A stretch of DNA of 64,000 nucleotides from Bacteroidota bacterium (GCA_006226425.1 SBGX01000010.1:124001-188000), one strand, 5' to 3'. Counted from the stretch's first letter, positions 53,201-62,562 are shown. Notes: generated from the letters alone by a model not told the origin. A program made the numbers and translations.

Positions 53201-54799
53201 TGAAGAGATGATTGAACCTGTAGCTGGGTTTGGTGGAACTACATTCTCAGACCAAACTGTATCTACATAAACATTCTCGAACTCATCACCAAAGGTTGGT
53301 TGAATTGAAGGATCCAAAACCATGTTCCAGTTTCCAACGTATCCGTTATCATTGATACGACCATCTTTTACAGTCAATACCCAGTTACCGTTGATTTCAC
53401 ATCCAATGAAGTTGTCAAAGTTATCCAACGGCAAGTAGTTCCCAGGAGGCAATTTCTGTACTGTTGTCAGTGTCGTTGCTACTGAAGCCATTGTAGAAGC
53501 TGCTACCATATCAAAACAGTAGGTGTCAACCGTACCCTGAGCTGTGTTACCAGGAATATCAATAGGCGTACCCAGGTTCGCGTTTTCTCCGAATGCCTGA
53601 GTAAGGAATCGGACTGTCTGCCCGGAAGGACAGGTCAGCGAGATTTCAAGGTCACCAATCGCCGAGTGCTCAATATCCATACAGATGGAAACGATATCCG
53701 TTCCATTATTAATGATCCCGGAACCTGGAACGTTGACATCGATCGGATAACAACGGTACTCCGCTTCCGATTCATACGTCAAACCTGATCCTTTGTCCTG
53801 ACCATCCGGAATAAATTCCAGGGTACCTGTTGGAGGAACACAATCATCAATGTGCTTTACCGGATCCAAACTTGTAACAATTATATTCTCATCCCCCAAA
53901 CAGATGGTATCACGAGTAACTGGCATCAGTCCGGTTGGAGCAAAGATTGGAGGTCCGGAAACCCATACAACCTGACTCAGATAGTTGGAGTTTTTACACT
54001 CGTTATCCGGGTTCTCATCCTTGATCTCTAATTTAATGTGATAGATCCCTGAATCCGGGAACTGGATAAAGGAAAATGTTGAATCCGTAATCGCGTCATA
54101 TTGTGAGGTACCTGGACTCGGAGGTGAATTAACCGGGTTTCCAGGAGTCACAATCCAGGTAAACTGCGAAGTGGAGTTCTCCTGATTGTATAATTCTTTC
54201 GGTGTGTTGATATCCGGATAAATTCCGAAACCAGCAAGGTTTACGATATCGTTCTCACAAATTTTAATCGGCTCATTTCGTTGAGACGGTGTCAAACCAT
54301 CAAAGGTTCCTGTCGCAATCACTTCCTGACATGGGAAGAAACAGGAAATCTCAAAGTTCCAACCCTGGTCTGTTTTAGTATCGTTATCCGAAATAAAAAC
54401 AAACGTTAAACATCCTGTTGTATTGGATGTTGAAGCCTGAATAGTATCTCCAGTCTGCAAATCGTACCCCTCACTACCAGCAGAGTAAATCCCCAATTGG
54501 TTTGCCGTCACATCGTCTCCATCATAGATAATCAGGTTATCATTTTGCTGAATCCGGTAATCTACCACGATCATACGCAACAACTTCCCGGCTTCATCCG
54601 GACAAATTGTGATTGTATCATCTTCCGCATCCTGATAAAAGGCCGTAATTTCATCGGGTGGTCCATCTCCCCCGGTATCAAAGAAGTTCCCTGAACAGGT
54701 AACGACATTCTGAATACCAGAAGTACCATCCAAAATTACGTCCTGAGCGTAGACATACCCAAGAGAAATAAAGGTTAAAACTAAAAGTAATTGTCTCAT
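50249..54799 (-). CDS. Giant T9SS-exported adhesin with CUB, P-domain and PKD modules
   Basis: A 1516-residue secreted protein. Signal peptide LLLVLTFISLGYVYAQ. Residues about 25-155 resemble a CUB domain (LIIYDGDDVTANQLG, TGCLTFVFISDNDTKTDQGW). Residues about 335-500 match a proprotein-convertase P domain (DIEHSAIGDLEISLTCPSG, WVLTVKDGRINDNGYVGNW). A long series of Ig-like repeats follows, with recurring TYTITNT and W.N...TTF motifs, then a PKD domain (NDYVWNFGNGSPEVNATT). The last 90 residues are the type B T9SS sorting domain (IPNIFTPDGDGTNDGFFI, VEVYNRWGSLLK, FWDGTHNGKPASEGVYFFKY). It probably mediates adhesion or holds a surface enzyme; no catalytic domain is seen. Confidence 0.88.
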   Translation of the reverse strand: MRQLLLVLTFISLGYVYAQDVILDGTSGIQNVVTCSGNFFDTGGDGPPDEITAFYQDAEDDTITICPDEAGKLLRMIVVDYRIQQNDNLIIYDGDDVTANQLGIYSAGSEGYDLQTGDTIQASTSNTTGCLTFVFISDNDTKTDQGWNFEISCFFPCQEVIATGTFDGLTPSQRNEPIKICENDIVNLAGFGIYPDINTPKELYNQENSTSQFTWIVTPGNPVNSPPSPGTSQYDAITDSTFSFIQFPDSGIYHIKLEIKDENPDNECKNSNYLSQVVWVSGPPIFAPTGLMPVTRDTICLGDENIIVTSLDPVKHIDDCVPPTGTLEFIPDGQDKGSGLTYESEAEYRCYPIDVNVPGSGIINNGTDIVSICMDIEHSAIGDLEISLTCPSGQTVRFLTQAFGENANLGTPIDIPGNTAQGTVDTYCFDMVAASTMASVATTLTTVQKLPPGNYLPLDNFDNFIGCEINGNWVLTVKDGRINDNGYVGNWNMVLDPSIQPTFGDEFENVYVDTVWSENVVPPNPATGSIISSLADADTLRVSPKTIGRYCYNVQVTDDFGCMYDTTVCFIVLDRDTADFEYPINLFCEDDPSTISPNYINNGRAGEFTVDPPTGLVVDPATGTFTPNGSTPGTYTITNTVLNAELKCPDVHTFDVTIVDTVKPIITANPTYCQIDTAILVNEAAFVSYTWSNGFTNDTTFVSDADNPITLTAIDANGCETTSDPITVTSLAQTQTNQTIMICEGGSAVIHGIVQTEEGVYSETFSTGQTSCDSVSVVTLMFYPQVTLGPDQNICFGNSATLTASGVDAPANFTWSNNFLGQTQTVSPVTDQEYSVVATDVHGCQSRDTLNVTVSTVRDGTIEYSGASFCPGSPNILPLSIATPGGVFSSSIPGLVDPTTGEVFLSAAPPGQFTVTYQLQPFNACDIVGSVTFTITNAFDGALSYAAPFCTNGGVVSPNFAGTGAGTFTVSPAIGLSLSPTTGAIDLSASAAGTYTITNSPAAGCPGTPGETTITISDPPSVSASAAPVPVCQGQQVTLTATSADATDFAWTNGLSGQSVSYTPTNSETVTVTATDASTGCSATNVTTVVVNFLPVLQITSADPTICEGTESTTLVATVINNSAGDPMTYTWTPGGDQGQSITVNPNTTTTYTVNATNQTTGCSSDQNTNATFTVTVLPLPTITVDASPGANICLGDQVTLNASGTDISSIQWAPATVTNGVPFTPGAVGTDTYTAVGFGTNGCATLPQTIDVTVNALPTLTLTGNNAQICDDGHTEQLSVEPADGSLSYQWDNGETASTITVVPSVATPTFCVTGTDGNGCSTQECHTFDVIANTVSAGFTADPTTGNPGLVVNFTNESTGANDYVWNFGNGSPEVNATTLAGQTATYADTSVYVVSLIATNTTNGCKDTALVTINVVPFDGAILHIPNIFTPDGDGTNDGFFIDVTNKQGKEMHVEVYNRWGSLLKTIDDFVDFWDGTHNGKPASEGVYFFKYRVVGNDGNVTEGHGNVTLIRN

Positions 54800-54933
54800 T
54801 TTTTCAATTTTAAAGCCGTAAATATAACTAATTATTCCTTGAAGACGTGGTTTGAACTAAAAAAGTTGCACCGCCTTCCTTTTTTTTTGTTTTTTTCTCT
54901 AACCCCTTTATTTCTGTGGTTTTAGGGAAATAA

Positions 54934-54959
54934 AAAAAGGCCCCTGACGGAGCCTTTTG
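54934..54959 (-). terminator. Intrinsic terminator of gdhA
   Basis: On the minus strand AAAAGGC / GCCTTTT with an inner CC/GG pair and TGAC-type loop is followed by a seven-T run, 21 bases after the gdhA stop. Confidence 0.85.
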
Positions 54960-54979
54960 ATCTGTTGTTTTCTGTTTTA

Positions 54980-56335
54980 CTAAACAAGTCCCTGATCCAA
55001 CATAGCATCTGCCACTTTGACAAATCCGGCTACATTGGCTCCCTTCACATAATCCACCGTACCGTCGGAATCTTTCCCGTATTGTACACAAGATTCGTGA
55101 ATTGAGACCATGATTGCATGTAATCTGGAATCTACTTCCTCTGCTGTCCAGGACAATCTCAATGAGTTCTGAGACATTTCCAATCCTGAAGTTGCTACCC
55201 CTCCGGCATTTGATGCTTTTCCTGGTGCGAACAATACTTTCGCCTTTTGGAAAGCCTCTACTGCTTCAGGCATACAAGGCATGTTTGCTCCTTCTGCTAC
55301 ACACATCACTCCATTTGCGATCAGTGCTTTAGCTTCTTCTCCATTTACCTCGTTCTGCGTCGCACAAGGCAGCGCGATGTCTACCTTCGCTGACCATGGA
55401 CGTTCTCCTTCACAAAATTGTGCAGATGGATATTGTTTAACGTACTCTGAAATACGACCTCTCTTCACATTCTTCAAATCCATGATGAATGCCAATTTCT
55501 CTGCATCAATTCCTTCCGAATCGTAAATATATCCTTTGGAATCGGACAAGGTGACCACTTTCGCTCCCAGTTGAGTCGCTTTTTCACAAGCGTACTGAGC
55601 TACGTTTCCAGAACCGGAAATCGCTACTGTTTTTCCTTCAAAAGAATCTCCTTTGGTTGCCAGCATTTCCTTGGCAAAATACACGGTTCCGTAACCTGTC
55701 GCTTCCGGACGAATCAATGATCCTCCCCAGTTTCTTCCTTTTCCGGTAAGTACTCCAGTGAATTCATTTCTCAATCGTTTGTACTGACCGAACATGTATC
55801 CGATCTCACGACCTCCAACTCCGATATCCCCTGCAGGAACATCTGTATCTGGTCCGATATGTCTAGACAACTCTGTCATAAATGATTGACAGAACTTCAT
55901 TACTTCATTGTCTGATTTTCCTTTTGGATCAAAATCAGAACCTCCTTTTCCTCCTCCCATTGGAAGTGTCGTCAAAGAGTTCTTGAAAATTTGCTCAAAT
56001 CCGAGGAACTTCAAAATGGACAGGTTCACCGAAGGGTGAAAACGCAATCCTCCTTTATAAGGTCCAATCGCTGAATTAAACTCTACACGATAACCTCTAT
56101 TCACCTGAATCTCACCATTGTCATCCAACCATGGAACCCGAAACATAATTACTCGCTCCGGCTCAACAATACGATCCAGTATTTTTGCACTCTTATATTT
56201 TGGATGTTCCTCAATGAAAGGAACTACCACCTCAGCCACTTCATGAACGGCCTGAATGAACTCTGCCTCATGTCCATGGGTTGCTTTTACCCGATCCATG
56301 AAAGCATCTATTTCCGCTTGGTACTTTGTTGACAT
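54980..56335 (-). CDS. gdhA: Glutamate dehydrogenase (hexameric, NADP-type)
   Basis: A 451-residue enzyme that reductively aminates 2-oxoglutarate. Length matches E. coli GdhA (447). The substrate domain has [20 protein letters not shown] and [20 protein letters not shown] with the catalytic lysine region, and [20 protein letters not shown]. The Rossmann motif is [16 protein letters not shown]. The NADP preference is inferred from length and family. It is flanked by its own promoter and terminator, so it is monocistronic. Confidence 0.97.
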   Translation of the reverse strand: MSTKYQAEIDAFMDRVKATHGHEAEFIQAVHEVAEVVVPFIEEHPKYKSAKILDRIVEPERVIMFRVPWLDDNGEIQVNRGYRVEFNSAIGPYKGGLRFHPSVNLSILKFLGFEQIFKNSLTTLPMGGGKGGSDFDPKGKSDNEVMKFCQSFMTELSRHIGPDTDVPAGDIGVGGREIGYMFGQYKRLRNEFTGVLTGKGRNWGGSLIRPEATGYGTVYFAKEMLATKGDSFEGKTVAISGSGNVAQYACEKATQLGAKVVTLSDSKGYIYDSEGIDAEKLAFIMDLKNVKRGRISEYVKQYPSAQFCEGERPWSAKVDIALPCATQNEVNGEEAKALIANGVMCVAEGANMPCMPEAVEAFQKAKVLFAPGKASNAGGVATSGLEMSQNSLRLSWTAEEVDSRLHAIMVSIHESCVQYGKDSDGTVDYVKGANVAGFVKVADAMLDQGLV

Positions 56336-56364
56336 GTGTCTTTCTTATTTGAGATAATATTTGG

Positions 56365-56372
56365 CAAATGTA
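56365..56372 (-). promoter_or_regulatory. -7 box (TACATTTG) of gdhA
   Basis: A minus-strand TAnnTTTG match 29 bases before the gdhA ATG, in the divergent region with the lipoprotein gene. Confidence 0.5.
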
Positions 56373-56418
56373 ATATATTTTTAACTTCATCTTTGAAAAT
56401 TGTGTAACCCTCACTTCT

Positions 56419-56489
56419 TAATTTTGTCCTCCCCTTCCGGAACTCCCAATTCATGCAGAAAATTAGAACGCTCTTTTTGTGTAATTTTG
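56419..56489 (+). promoter_or_regulatory. Two -7 boxes (TAATTTTG) of lipoprotein gene
   Basis: TAATTTTG occurs at 56419-56426 and again at 56482-56489, 63 bases apart and 85 and 22 bases before the ATG at 56512. Tandem promoters are possible; the proximal copy is the better placed. Confidence 0.42.
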
Positions 56490-56511
56490 GATTCTATTTT
56501 GTTCGTTTATT

Positions 56512-57300
56512 ATGAAGACTTCGTTTCTTTTTCTTTTAAGCTTTTCTTCCCTCCTCTTTGTTTCCTGTAACGAATCAAAGGCTCCGGATACACCAACAAA
56601 CGACAAAGCAGGAGATGAAAGTCAAACGCTTTCCTTTGAGGAGCGAGTTCGAAGAAATATTGAATCCCAGCTCAAAATCGCCCCAGGGGAAAAATATCAA
56701 CTGGACATTCATCTGGAACATTTGGATTCAGATACGATCCAGGATGCCGTCATTGTCGTTAACCGCCTCGAAATGGCCATTCAAAAAAGTGTGGGGTCTC
56801 AATCGGCGGACACCAAGCGCAAATATGGATATATGGGGAATTACAACTATTTTGCCATCTATGATGGGAAACGCGACCAAATTTCCCGTTGCCAAATCAT
56901 TGCTTCCAGTGCGAAAGCCCCTTTACAGGTCCACTTTGAAAACATCCAATCCGACTTGTTCAAAAACCTGGTCATTACCTATCGGATCCGAAATTCGGGA
57001 TTCAGAAACTATTACCTTTATGAAAACGGTCAACTCGCCATCATGTTTCAGTGGAAGTCTTTTGATGCCCTGGGAGAAGAGAACTATGAAGCAAATTTCT
57101 TTCAATACGATCAGGGGAGTTACAGTCTGGCCAAAGACATCCTAATCTACCGGGGAAAAATTGGCAACTACCAACTTCCCATTCAGGATATCTACCTGTT
57201 TAAACCGATGATTGAATCGACGGGACAGCTTCGATATCGCTTTTTTTACGATCCTAAAAGTCAAAAATACATGACGACCGATCAGGTAACAGGGCTGTAA
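56512..57300 (+). CDS. Hypothetical lipoprotein
   Basis: A 262-residue lipoprotein (lipobox LLFVSC, Cys19), with a low-complexity acidic linker and a beta-rich body (YQLDIHLEHLDSDTIQDAVI, FKNLVITYRIRNSGFRNYYL, YGYMGNYNYFAIYDGK). No domain family recognised. It is divergent from gdhA and precedes the TauE/SafE gene by 61 bases, so it is probably on its own or first in that unit. Confidence 0.7.
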   Translation: MKTSFLFLLSFSSLLFVSCNESKAPDTPTNDKAGDESQTLSFEERVRRNIESQLKIAPGEKYQLDIHLEHLDSDTIQDAVIVVNRLEMAIQKSVGSQSADTKRKYGYMGNYNYFAIYDGKRDQISRCQIIASSAKAPLQVHFENIQSDLFKNLVITYRIRNSGFRNYYLYENGQLAIMFQWKSFDALGEENYEANFFQYDQGSYSLAKDILIYRGKIGNYQLPIQDIYLFKPMIESTGQLRYRFFYDPKSQKYMTTDQVTGL

Positions 57301-57361
57301 CTAATTCTTTTTGTAATTTTAATGTCCATACATCTTTAAGTCGGTACCTGTACCCTTATTA

Positions 57362-57769
57362 ATGAAATTATTCGAAAACATGACTCCCCAGGTAATCATC
57401 ATTCTCATCCTAATCGGTCTTGTTGCCGGGATCACCAGTGGCTTTGTAGGTGTCGGAGGTGGAATCATCATCGTGCCAGCATTGATTTACATGCTTGGAC
57501 TGGGGCAGCATGAAGCACAAGGGACCAGTCTCCTTCTTATGTTGCCACCGATCGGGATTCTGGCCGTTATGAATTATTACCGTGCCGGACAGATCAACTG
57601 GACCTACGGCATGATCATCGCCGCGACCTTCGTGCTTGGAGGGTATATTGGCTCTAAACTTTCACTGAGAATGTCGCCTGGAATTGTGCGGCTGATTTTC
57701 GGTTTAATTATGGCCTATGTTTCTGTCAAACTGATCATCTCTGGCTATCAATCCGTCACTAATGAATGA
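57362..57769 (+). CDS. Half-size TauE/SafE (TSUP) family permease
   Basis: A 135-residue protein with four membrane helices, half the usual TSUP length. The signature VAGITSGFVGVGGGIIIVPAL, then GTSLLLMLPP and the second half GYIGSKLSLRMSPGIVRLIF are typical of sulfite/organosulfonate exporters. Half-size members are thought to act as dimers. It overlaps the M20 peptidase gene by 8 bases. Substrate unknown. Confidence 0.85.
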   Translation: MKLFENMTPQVIIILILIGLVAGITSGFVGVGGGIIIVPALIYMLGLGQHEAQGTSLLLMLPPIGILAVMNYYRAGQINWTYGMIIAATFVLGGYIGSKLSLRMSPGIVRLIFGLIMAYVSVKLIISGYQSVTNE

Positions 57770-58961
57770 GATTCATCAACAAATCAGTCGATTAAGCGCC
57801 TCCTTATTTGATCAGGTCAAAGGTTTCCGGGAACATCTGCATCAGCACCCTGAACTCTCCTATCAGGAGTTTCAAACAGCCGATTTCGTTGAACAGGAAT
57901 TGCGCAAAATTGGAATTCAGGAAATCCAACGACTCGCCGACACCGGAATAGTCGCCATCATTCGAAGCGAAAAACACAGATCAGAAGACAGTTGCATCGC
58001 CCTCCGGGCAGATCTGGACGCTCTTCCAATCATGGAAGCAAATGAGGTTCCCTATAAATCGAAAAACGAAGGGATCATGCACGCCTGCGGACATGATGTT
58101 CACACTTCTATTCTTCTTGGGACAGCCCGTATTCTTTTTGAACTCAGGAATGAACTTCCTCAGGCAGTGAAACTTATTTTCCAACCGGGAGAGGAAAAAA
58201 ATCCGGGTGGTGCTTCCCTGTTGATCGAACAGGGAGTCCTTCAGCAACCAAAAGTTGATCGCATTTTTGCCCTGCATGTTTTCCCGGAATTGGATTCGGG
58301 AATGCTCGGCTTCCGGGAAGGACTTTATATGGCTTCCTGTGATGAGATTCACCTCACCATTCATGGAAAGGGAGGGCATGCGGCCCGACCACATGACTGC
58401 GTTGACCCCATTTACATTGGAGCGAATCTGATCACCCAGCTTCACCAGTTTGTTGGAAGGAATAACAATCCTGAAACCCCCTGTGTCCTGGCTTTTGGAC
58501 ATTTTGAGGGATTAGGGGCCACCAACGTCATCCCGGATCAGGTGCATATCAAAGGGACCTTCCGGACCATGAACGAAACATGGCGTGAAGAGGCTCTCAA
58601 GGGAATTGAAGAACAAGCTCATGCGCTCGTCCGTTCGATGGGAGGAAAACTCGATCTGAATATAAGTCGAGGCTATCCTTTTTTAGAGAATGATCCTGAT
58701 CTTACACGTCAATTACGGAATCAATTGTCTGCCCTCTTTGGAGCCGACCATTGTGTTGATCTCCCAATCAGATTAACCTCCGAAGACTTTTCTTTTTATG
58801 CCCAGGAAATTCCGGCCTGTTTCTTCCGTCTCGGCGTACGCAATGAATCGAAGGGAATCGTACATGGAGTCCATCATCCCCGTTTTGACATCGACCCAGG
58901 TGCTCTTCAAACCGGAATGGAAGCCATGAGTCTGGCTGCCTTTTGTACCAGTAAAACATGA
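57762..58961 (+). CDS. M20 family amidohydrolase
   Basis: A 399-residue zinc-dependent hydrolase of the N-acyl-amino acid amidohydrolase type. The first metal site is in MHACGHDVHTS and the bridging glutamate in FQPGEEKNPGG. The dimerisation lid HGKGGHAARPHDCVDP and the late metal histidine VHGVHHPRFDID are present. No signal peptide is seen. It overlaps the TSUP gene upstream and, by ATGA, the DUF4230 gene downstream. Confidence 0.93.
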   Translation: MNEIHQQISRLSASLFDQVKGFREHLHQHPELSYQEFQTADFVEQELRKIGIQEIQRLADTGIVAIIRSEKHRSEDSCIALRADLDALPIMEANEVPYKSKNEGIMHACGHDVHTSILLGTARILFELRNELPQAVKLIFQPGEEKNPGGASLLIEQGVLQQPKVDRIFALHVFPELDSGMLGFREGLYMASCDEIHLTIHGKGGHAARPHDCVDPIYIGANLITQLHQFVGRNNNPETPCVLAFGHFEGLGATNVIPDQVHIKGTFRTMNETWREEALKGIEEQAHALVRSMGGKLDLNISRGYPFLENDPDLTRQLRNQLSALFGADHCVDLPIRLTSEDFSFYAQEIPACFFRLGVRNESKGIVHGVHHPRFDIDPGALQTGMEAMSLAAFCTSKT

Positions 58962-59569
58962 AGTTATTCAAGCTCCATATCACCCCTTTATTAATTGGCC
59001 TGGTTTGCGTGGGAAGCCTTTTCCTGACGTCCTGTTCTGAAAAGGAAAAAGACAAAGAAACAGACCAGGAAGTTGAAATTTTCGGCATTCGGGAGATTGG
59101 AGAACTTGAAACGAGTGAATACACCATTAGTAAAATAGTTGAACTCAGGGATCCTCCTAGCTGGTACAAATTTGGAGATCGAAATATCCTGATCAGCTGT
59201 AAAGCAACAGTCCGGGCCGGGGTCGATATGGGCCTGATCCGAGAGGAAGACATCAAAGTCAAGGGAAAAACCCTCTACATCACCCTTCCACAACCCGAAA
59301 TCATGTCCTTCGACATGGATCCGAGGCATATTCACACAGAGATGCAAGACGTTAGTGGGTTTCGTTCCCCCTTCACCCAGGATGAAAAAAATAAAATCCT
59401 GAAACTGGGAGAAAAATCCATCCGCGCAAACCTTCAGCGAACGCAAATGCTGGAACTAGCTCGTAACAACGCCGGAATATTTGTTCAAAATTTCTACCGG
59501 GAACTCGGTTTTGAGCAGGTAGTTGTCGAATTTATCAAAACGAATGAAGAAACGTTTAAAGCTCTTTAG
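58958..59569 (+). CDS. DUF4230 lipoprotein
   Basis: A 203-residue protein with lipobox LFLTSC (Cys26) and a charged linker. The body contains FGIREIGELETSEYTISKIV, ILISCKATVRAGVDMGLIRE, then LYITLPQPEIMSFDMDPRHI, which is the DUF4230 pattern found across Bacteroidota and Firmicutes. Function unknown. It begins with ATGA on the M20 gene and overlaps a second DUF4230 gene by 26 bases. Confidence 0.85.
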   Translation: MKLFKLHITPLLIGLVCVGSLFLTSCSEKEKDKETDQEVEIFGIREIGELETSEYTISKIVELRDPPSWYKFGDRNILISCKATVRAGVDMGLIREEDIKVKGKTLYITLPQPEIMSFDMDPRHIHTEMQDVSGFRSPFTQDEKNKILKLGEKSIRANLQRTQMLELARNNAGIFVQNFYRELGFEQVVVEFIKTNEETFKAL

Positions 59570-60182
59570 GACCATCCTCTCCCTGGGAATTCTGGCGGTA
59601 CTCATCCTGCTGGTCTGGAAATTTTGTTCTGGCAAGGGAGAAGCGGAGGGCTTTCAAATTGAGAACACTCCCATGCGCATTGAGCGAATCAGGAACATCG
59701 CACATCTAGCCACCATTAGCTACAAGGACGAGGTAGTCATCGACTCCACAGAATATTATCAAAGCACTACGGAACTCGTCAATGATAAAATTGCCAAAAT
59801 CACGGATCCGGACAACATCAAACACGCTCTAGACCCTTATGTGAAAAGAAAACTCACCCTCATTGTTAAGGGAGAAATCCGTTATGGCTTCGACCTCAAA
59901 GACAGCCTGTTTACCATCGAAGAAAAAGAGCAGGAAATCTTCATACGTTTACCCAATCCAAAAATACTGGATGTCATCAGTACACCATCATCCACCAAAA
60001 TCTTCCTTGAAAATGGCCGTTGGAAAGACCATGAGATCACTATCATCCAACAGCAGGCACGCAAAAAGATGATTGATCACTTCCTGGACATGAAACTTGA
60101 AAATCAGGCCAAATACAAGCTTGAAAAAACGATTCGCCAACTGATTCCTCCAGGGAAAAGCATCCGTTTCCGATATCCTTAG
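59544..60182 (+). CDS. DUF4230 membrane-anchored protein
   Basis: A 212-residue protein; ATG 59544 (MKKRLKLFRT) preferred over the TTG at 59523. An N-terminal membrane anchor (TILSLGILAVLILLVWKF) is followed by a DUF4230 domain with IERIRNIAHLATISYKDEVV, LIVKGEIRYGFDLKDSLF and IFIRLPNPKILDVISTP. It is a diverged paralogue of the preceding gene, but uses a transmembrane anchor where that one uses a lipid. The two probably function together. Confidence 0.84.
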   Translation: MKKRLKLFRTILSLGILAVLILLVWKFCSGKGEAEGFQIENTPMRIERIRNIAHLATISYKDEVVIDSTEYYQSTTELVNDKIAKITDPDNIKHALDPYVKRKLTLIVKGEIRYGFDLKDSLFTIEEKEQEIFIRLPNPKILDVISTPSSTKIFLENGRWKDHEITIIQQQARKKMIDHFLDMKLENQAKYKLEKTIRQLIPPGKSIRFRYP

Positions 60183-60355
60183 TTGAAACCATCAGTTTTT
60201 TCTTTAAATTAAACTGATTTTCAGCCAGTTATAATTCAACACTCATCCCAATCACATTCTTTTCATTTTATCATGGTTTTTTACCCGGGATTTTGTATAT
60301 TCGTATATAACAACACGCCAAATTTTACGGTGCTAAAGCAAGATACTGATAAAGT

Positions 60356-62542
60356 ATGCCGATGGTTCAGGAAAATCTAAAAGAAGCACTCCGAAAATTT
60401 TTTGGATTCGATCAATTCAAAGGAAAGCAGGAAGACATTATTAACAATGTGCTGTCAGGGAAAAACACTTTCGTCATTATGCCGACGGGAGGTGGAAAAT
60501 CACTCTGTTACCAGTTGCCTGCTCTTCTATCAGGAGGGACCGCTATTGTCGTTTCGCCACTCATCGCTTTGATGAAAAATCAGGTTGACGCCATTCGTCA
60601 AATTAGTGATAACGAATCCATTGCTCATTTTCTGAACTCTTCCCTTTCCAAGGCCGAAATTAACGGGGTAAAAAGCGACATTTCTGATGGACGAACCAAA
60701 CTCCTGTATGTCGCCCCCGAATCACTGACCAAAAAGGAATACATTGACTTCCTGACTCAGGTAGACATTTCCTTTTTTGCCATTGACGAAGCACATTGTA
60801 TTTCTGAATGGGGACATGACTTCCGTCCGGAATACCGTCGCCTCAGAGAAATTTTTGAAAAAATATCCAATGTTCCAATTATAGCACTGACAGCCACTGC
60901 TACCCCAAAGGTTCAGTTTGACATTCAGAAGAACCTGAATATGCTGGATGCTACCGTATTCAAATCTTCCTTTAACCGGGACAACCTTTATTACGAGATT
61001 CGTCCTAAGAGGGAGGTTGAAAAAGAGATCATAAAATACATTAAGAACAAAGGAGATAAGTCAGGAATTGTCTATTGTCTGAGCCGGAAAAAAGTAGAGG
61101 AACTGGCACAATTGCTAAATATCAACGGGATCAATGCACTACCTTATCACGCTGGACTGGATGCAGGCACACGTGCCAAACATCAGGACATGTTCCTGAT
61201 GGAAGAAGTGAATGTGATTGTCGCAACCATTGCCTTTGGGATGGGGATTGATAAACCGGACGTGCGTTTTGTAATCCACCACGACATTCCGAAATCGGTT
61301 GAGAGTTATTACCAGGAAACTGGACGTGCCGGACGTGACGGAGGCGAAGGGGAATGTGTCGTCTTCTACAGTTACAAGGACATTGAAAAGCTCGAAAAAT
61401 TCTTGCAGGGAAAACCTGTTGCCGAACAAGAAATTGGCAAACAGCTCCTGAATGAAATGGTCTCCTACTCGGAAACCTCAGTATGTCGACGCAAATACAT
61501 CCTACATTACTTTGGGGAGGAATTCGACGAGACGGATTGCAACAATATGTGTGACAACTGTCGTCATCCACGCGAGAAAACGGAAGGAAAAGAAGCCGTA
61601 GTCATGGTCCTGAAAGCCATTGAGGCCCTTCAGGAAATGCAAAAGGCCAAACACATTTGCGCCTTCATTGCCGGAAATGTCATTGCGGAAATAAAAAGCT
61701 ACCGCCATGATCAACATGAATTATTTGGTTCGGGAAAGGATCGTGATGAAAATTTTTGGAATGCAGTCATTCGTCAGTGCCTCGTTTCCGGCCTGATCAC
61801 CAAAGATATCGAGAGCTACGGTGTTCTGAAAATCAGTCAAAAAGGACTGGACTTCATTCAGCACCCAAGTTCCTTCCAATTGATTAAAGAACATGACTTT
61901 TCTGGAACGGACGATGATTCCGGGATTGTTACCAATGCAAAAGGTGGTGCCTTTGACGAAGCGCTCTACGAGCAGTTGATTCAATTGCGTAAACAAATTT
62001 CCAAGCAACGCAACATCCCTCCCTTTGTGATCTTCCAGGAACCCTCGTTGCGAGACATGTGTCTCCAATACCCGATTACCCTGGATGAGCTGACCAATAT
62101 TCAGGGAGTTGGAACCGGAAAAGCCAGTCGCTACGGAAGACCTTTTACTGAATTGATTAAACAATATGTGGAGGAAAATGAAATTGACCGCCCACAAGAC
62201 ATGGTTGTTAAATCACTGGTCAATAAATCCGGCCTGAAAGTACAACTCATTCAAAACATCGATCGAAAACTCCCACTCGAGGATATCGGTAAAGCGCAGA
62301 GTAAAAGCCTGGATGACGTCATCGAAGAAATTGAAGCCATCGTTTCTTCCGGAACTCGTGTAAATATCAATTATTACATCGACGATATTCTGGATGCAGA
62401 AAACCAGGAAGAGATTTACGATTATTTCAGGGAAGCAGAAACGGATGATTTAATCACCGCTTATCACGAATTTGATGGGGATTACACCGAAGAAGAACTG
62501 CGACTCATGCGCATCAAGTTCATGAGTGAAATGGCGAATTAA
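60356..62542 (+). CDS. recQ: ATP-dependent DNA helicase RecQ
   Basis: A 728-residue 3'-5' helicase. The helicase core has Walker A MPTGGGKSLCYQLPALL, DEAH box in FAIDEAHCISEWGHDFRPEY, SAT-like TATATPKVQ and motif VI QETGRAGRDGGEG. The zinc-binding region has the four cysteines in CRRKYILHYF and CNNMCDNCRHP. An RQC winged helix and an HRDC domain (about residues 535-610, LRDMCLQYPITLDELTNIQG) follow, plus a Bacteroidota-type acidic C-terminal extension. Probable role is recombinational repair and fork restart. Confidence 0.96.
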   Translation: MPMVQENLKEALRKFFGFDQFKGKQEDIINNVLSGKNTFVIMPTGGGKSLCYQLPALLSGGTAIVVSPLIALMKNQVDAIRQISDNESIAHFLNSSLSKAEINGVKSDISDGRTKLLYVAPESLTKKEYIDFLTQVDISFFAIDEAHCISEWGHDFRPEYRRLREIFEKISNVPIIALTATATPKVQFDIQKNLNMLDATVFKSSFNRDNLYYEIRPKREVEKEIIKYIKNKGDKSGIVYCLSRKKVEELAQLLNINGINALPYHAGLDAGTRAKHQDMFLMEEVNVIVATIAFGMGIDKPDVRFVIHHDIPKSVESYYQETGRAGRDGGEGECVVFYSYKDIEKLEKFLQGKPVAEQEIGKQLLNEMVSYSETSVCRRKYILHYFGEEFDETDCNNMCDNCRHPREKTEGKEAVVMVLKAIEALQEMQKAKHICAFIAGNVIAEIKSYRHDQHELFGSGKDRDENFWNAVIRQCLVSGLITKDIESYGVLKISQKGLDFIQHPSSFQLIKEHDFSGTDDDSGIVTNAKGGAFDEALYEQLIQLRKQISKQRNIPPFVIFQEPSLRDMCLQYPITLDELTNIQGVGTGKASRYGRPFTELIKQYVEENEIDRPQDMVVKSLVNKSGLKVQLIQNIDRKLPLEDIGKAQSKSLDDVIEEIEAIVSSGTRVNINYYIDDILDAENQEEIYDYFREAETDDLITAYHEFDGDYTEEELRLMRIKFMSEMAN

Positions 62543-62554
62543 GCCGTAACTTTA

Positions 62555-62562
62555 TATCTTTG
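62555..62562 (+). promoter_or_regulatory. -7 box (TATCTTTG) of HU-SPOR gene
   Basis: A TAnnTTTG match 34 bases before the ATG at 62597. Confidence 0.48.
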
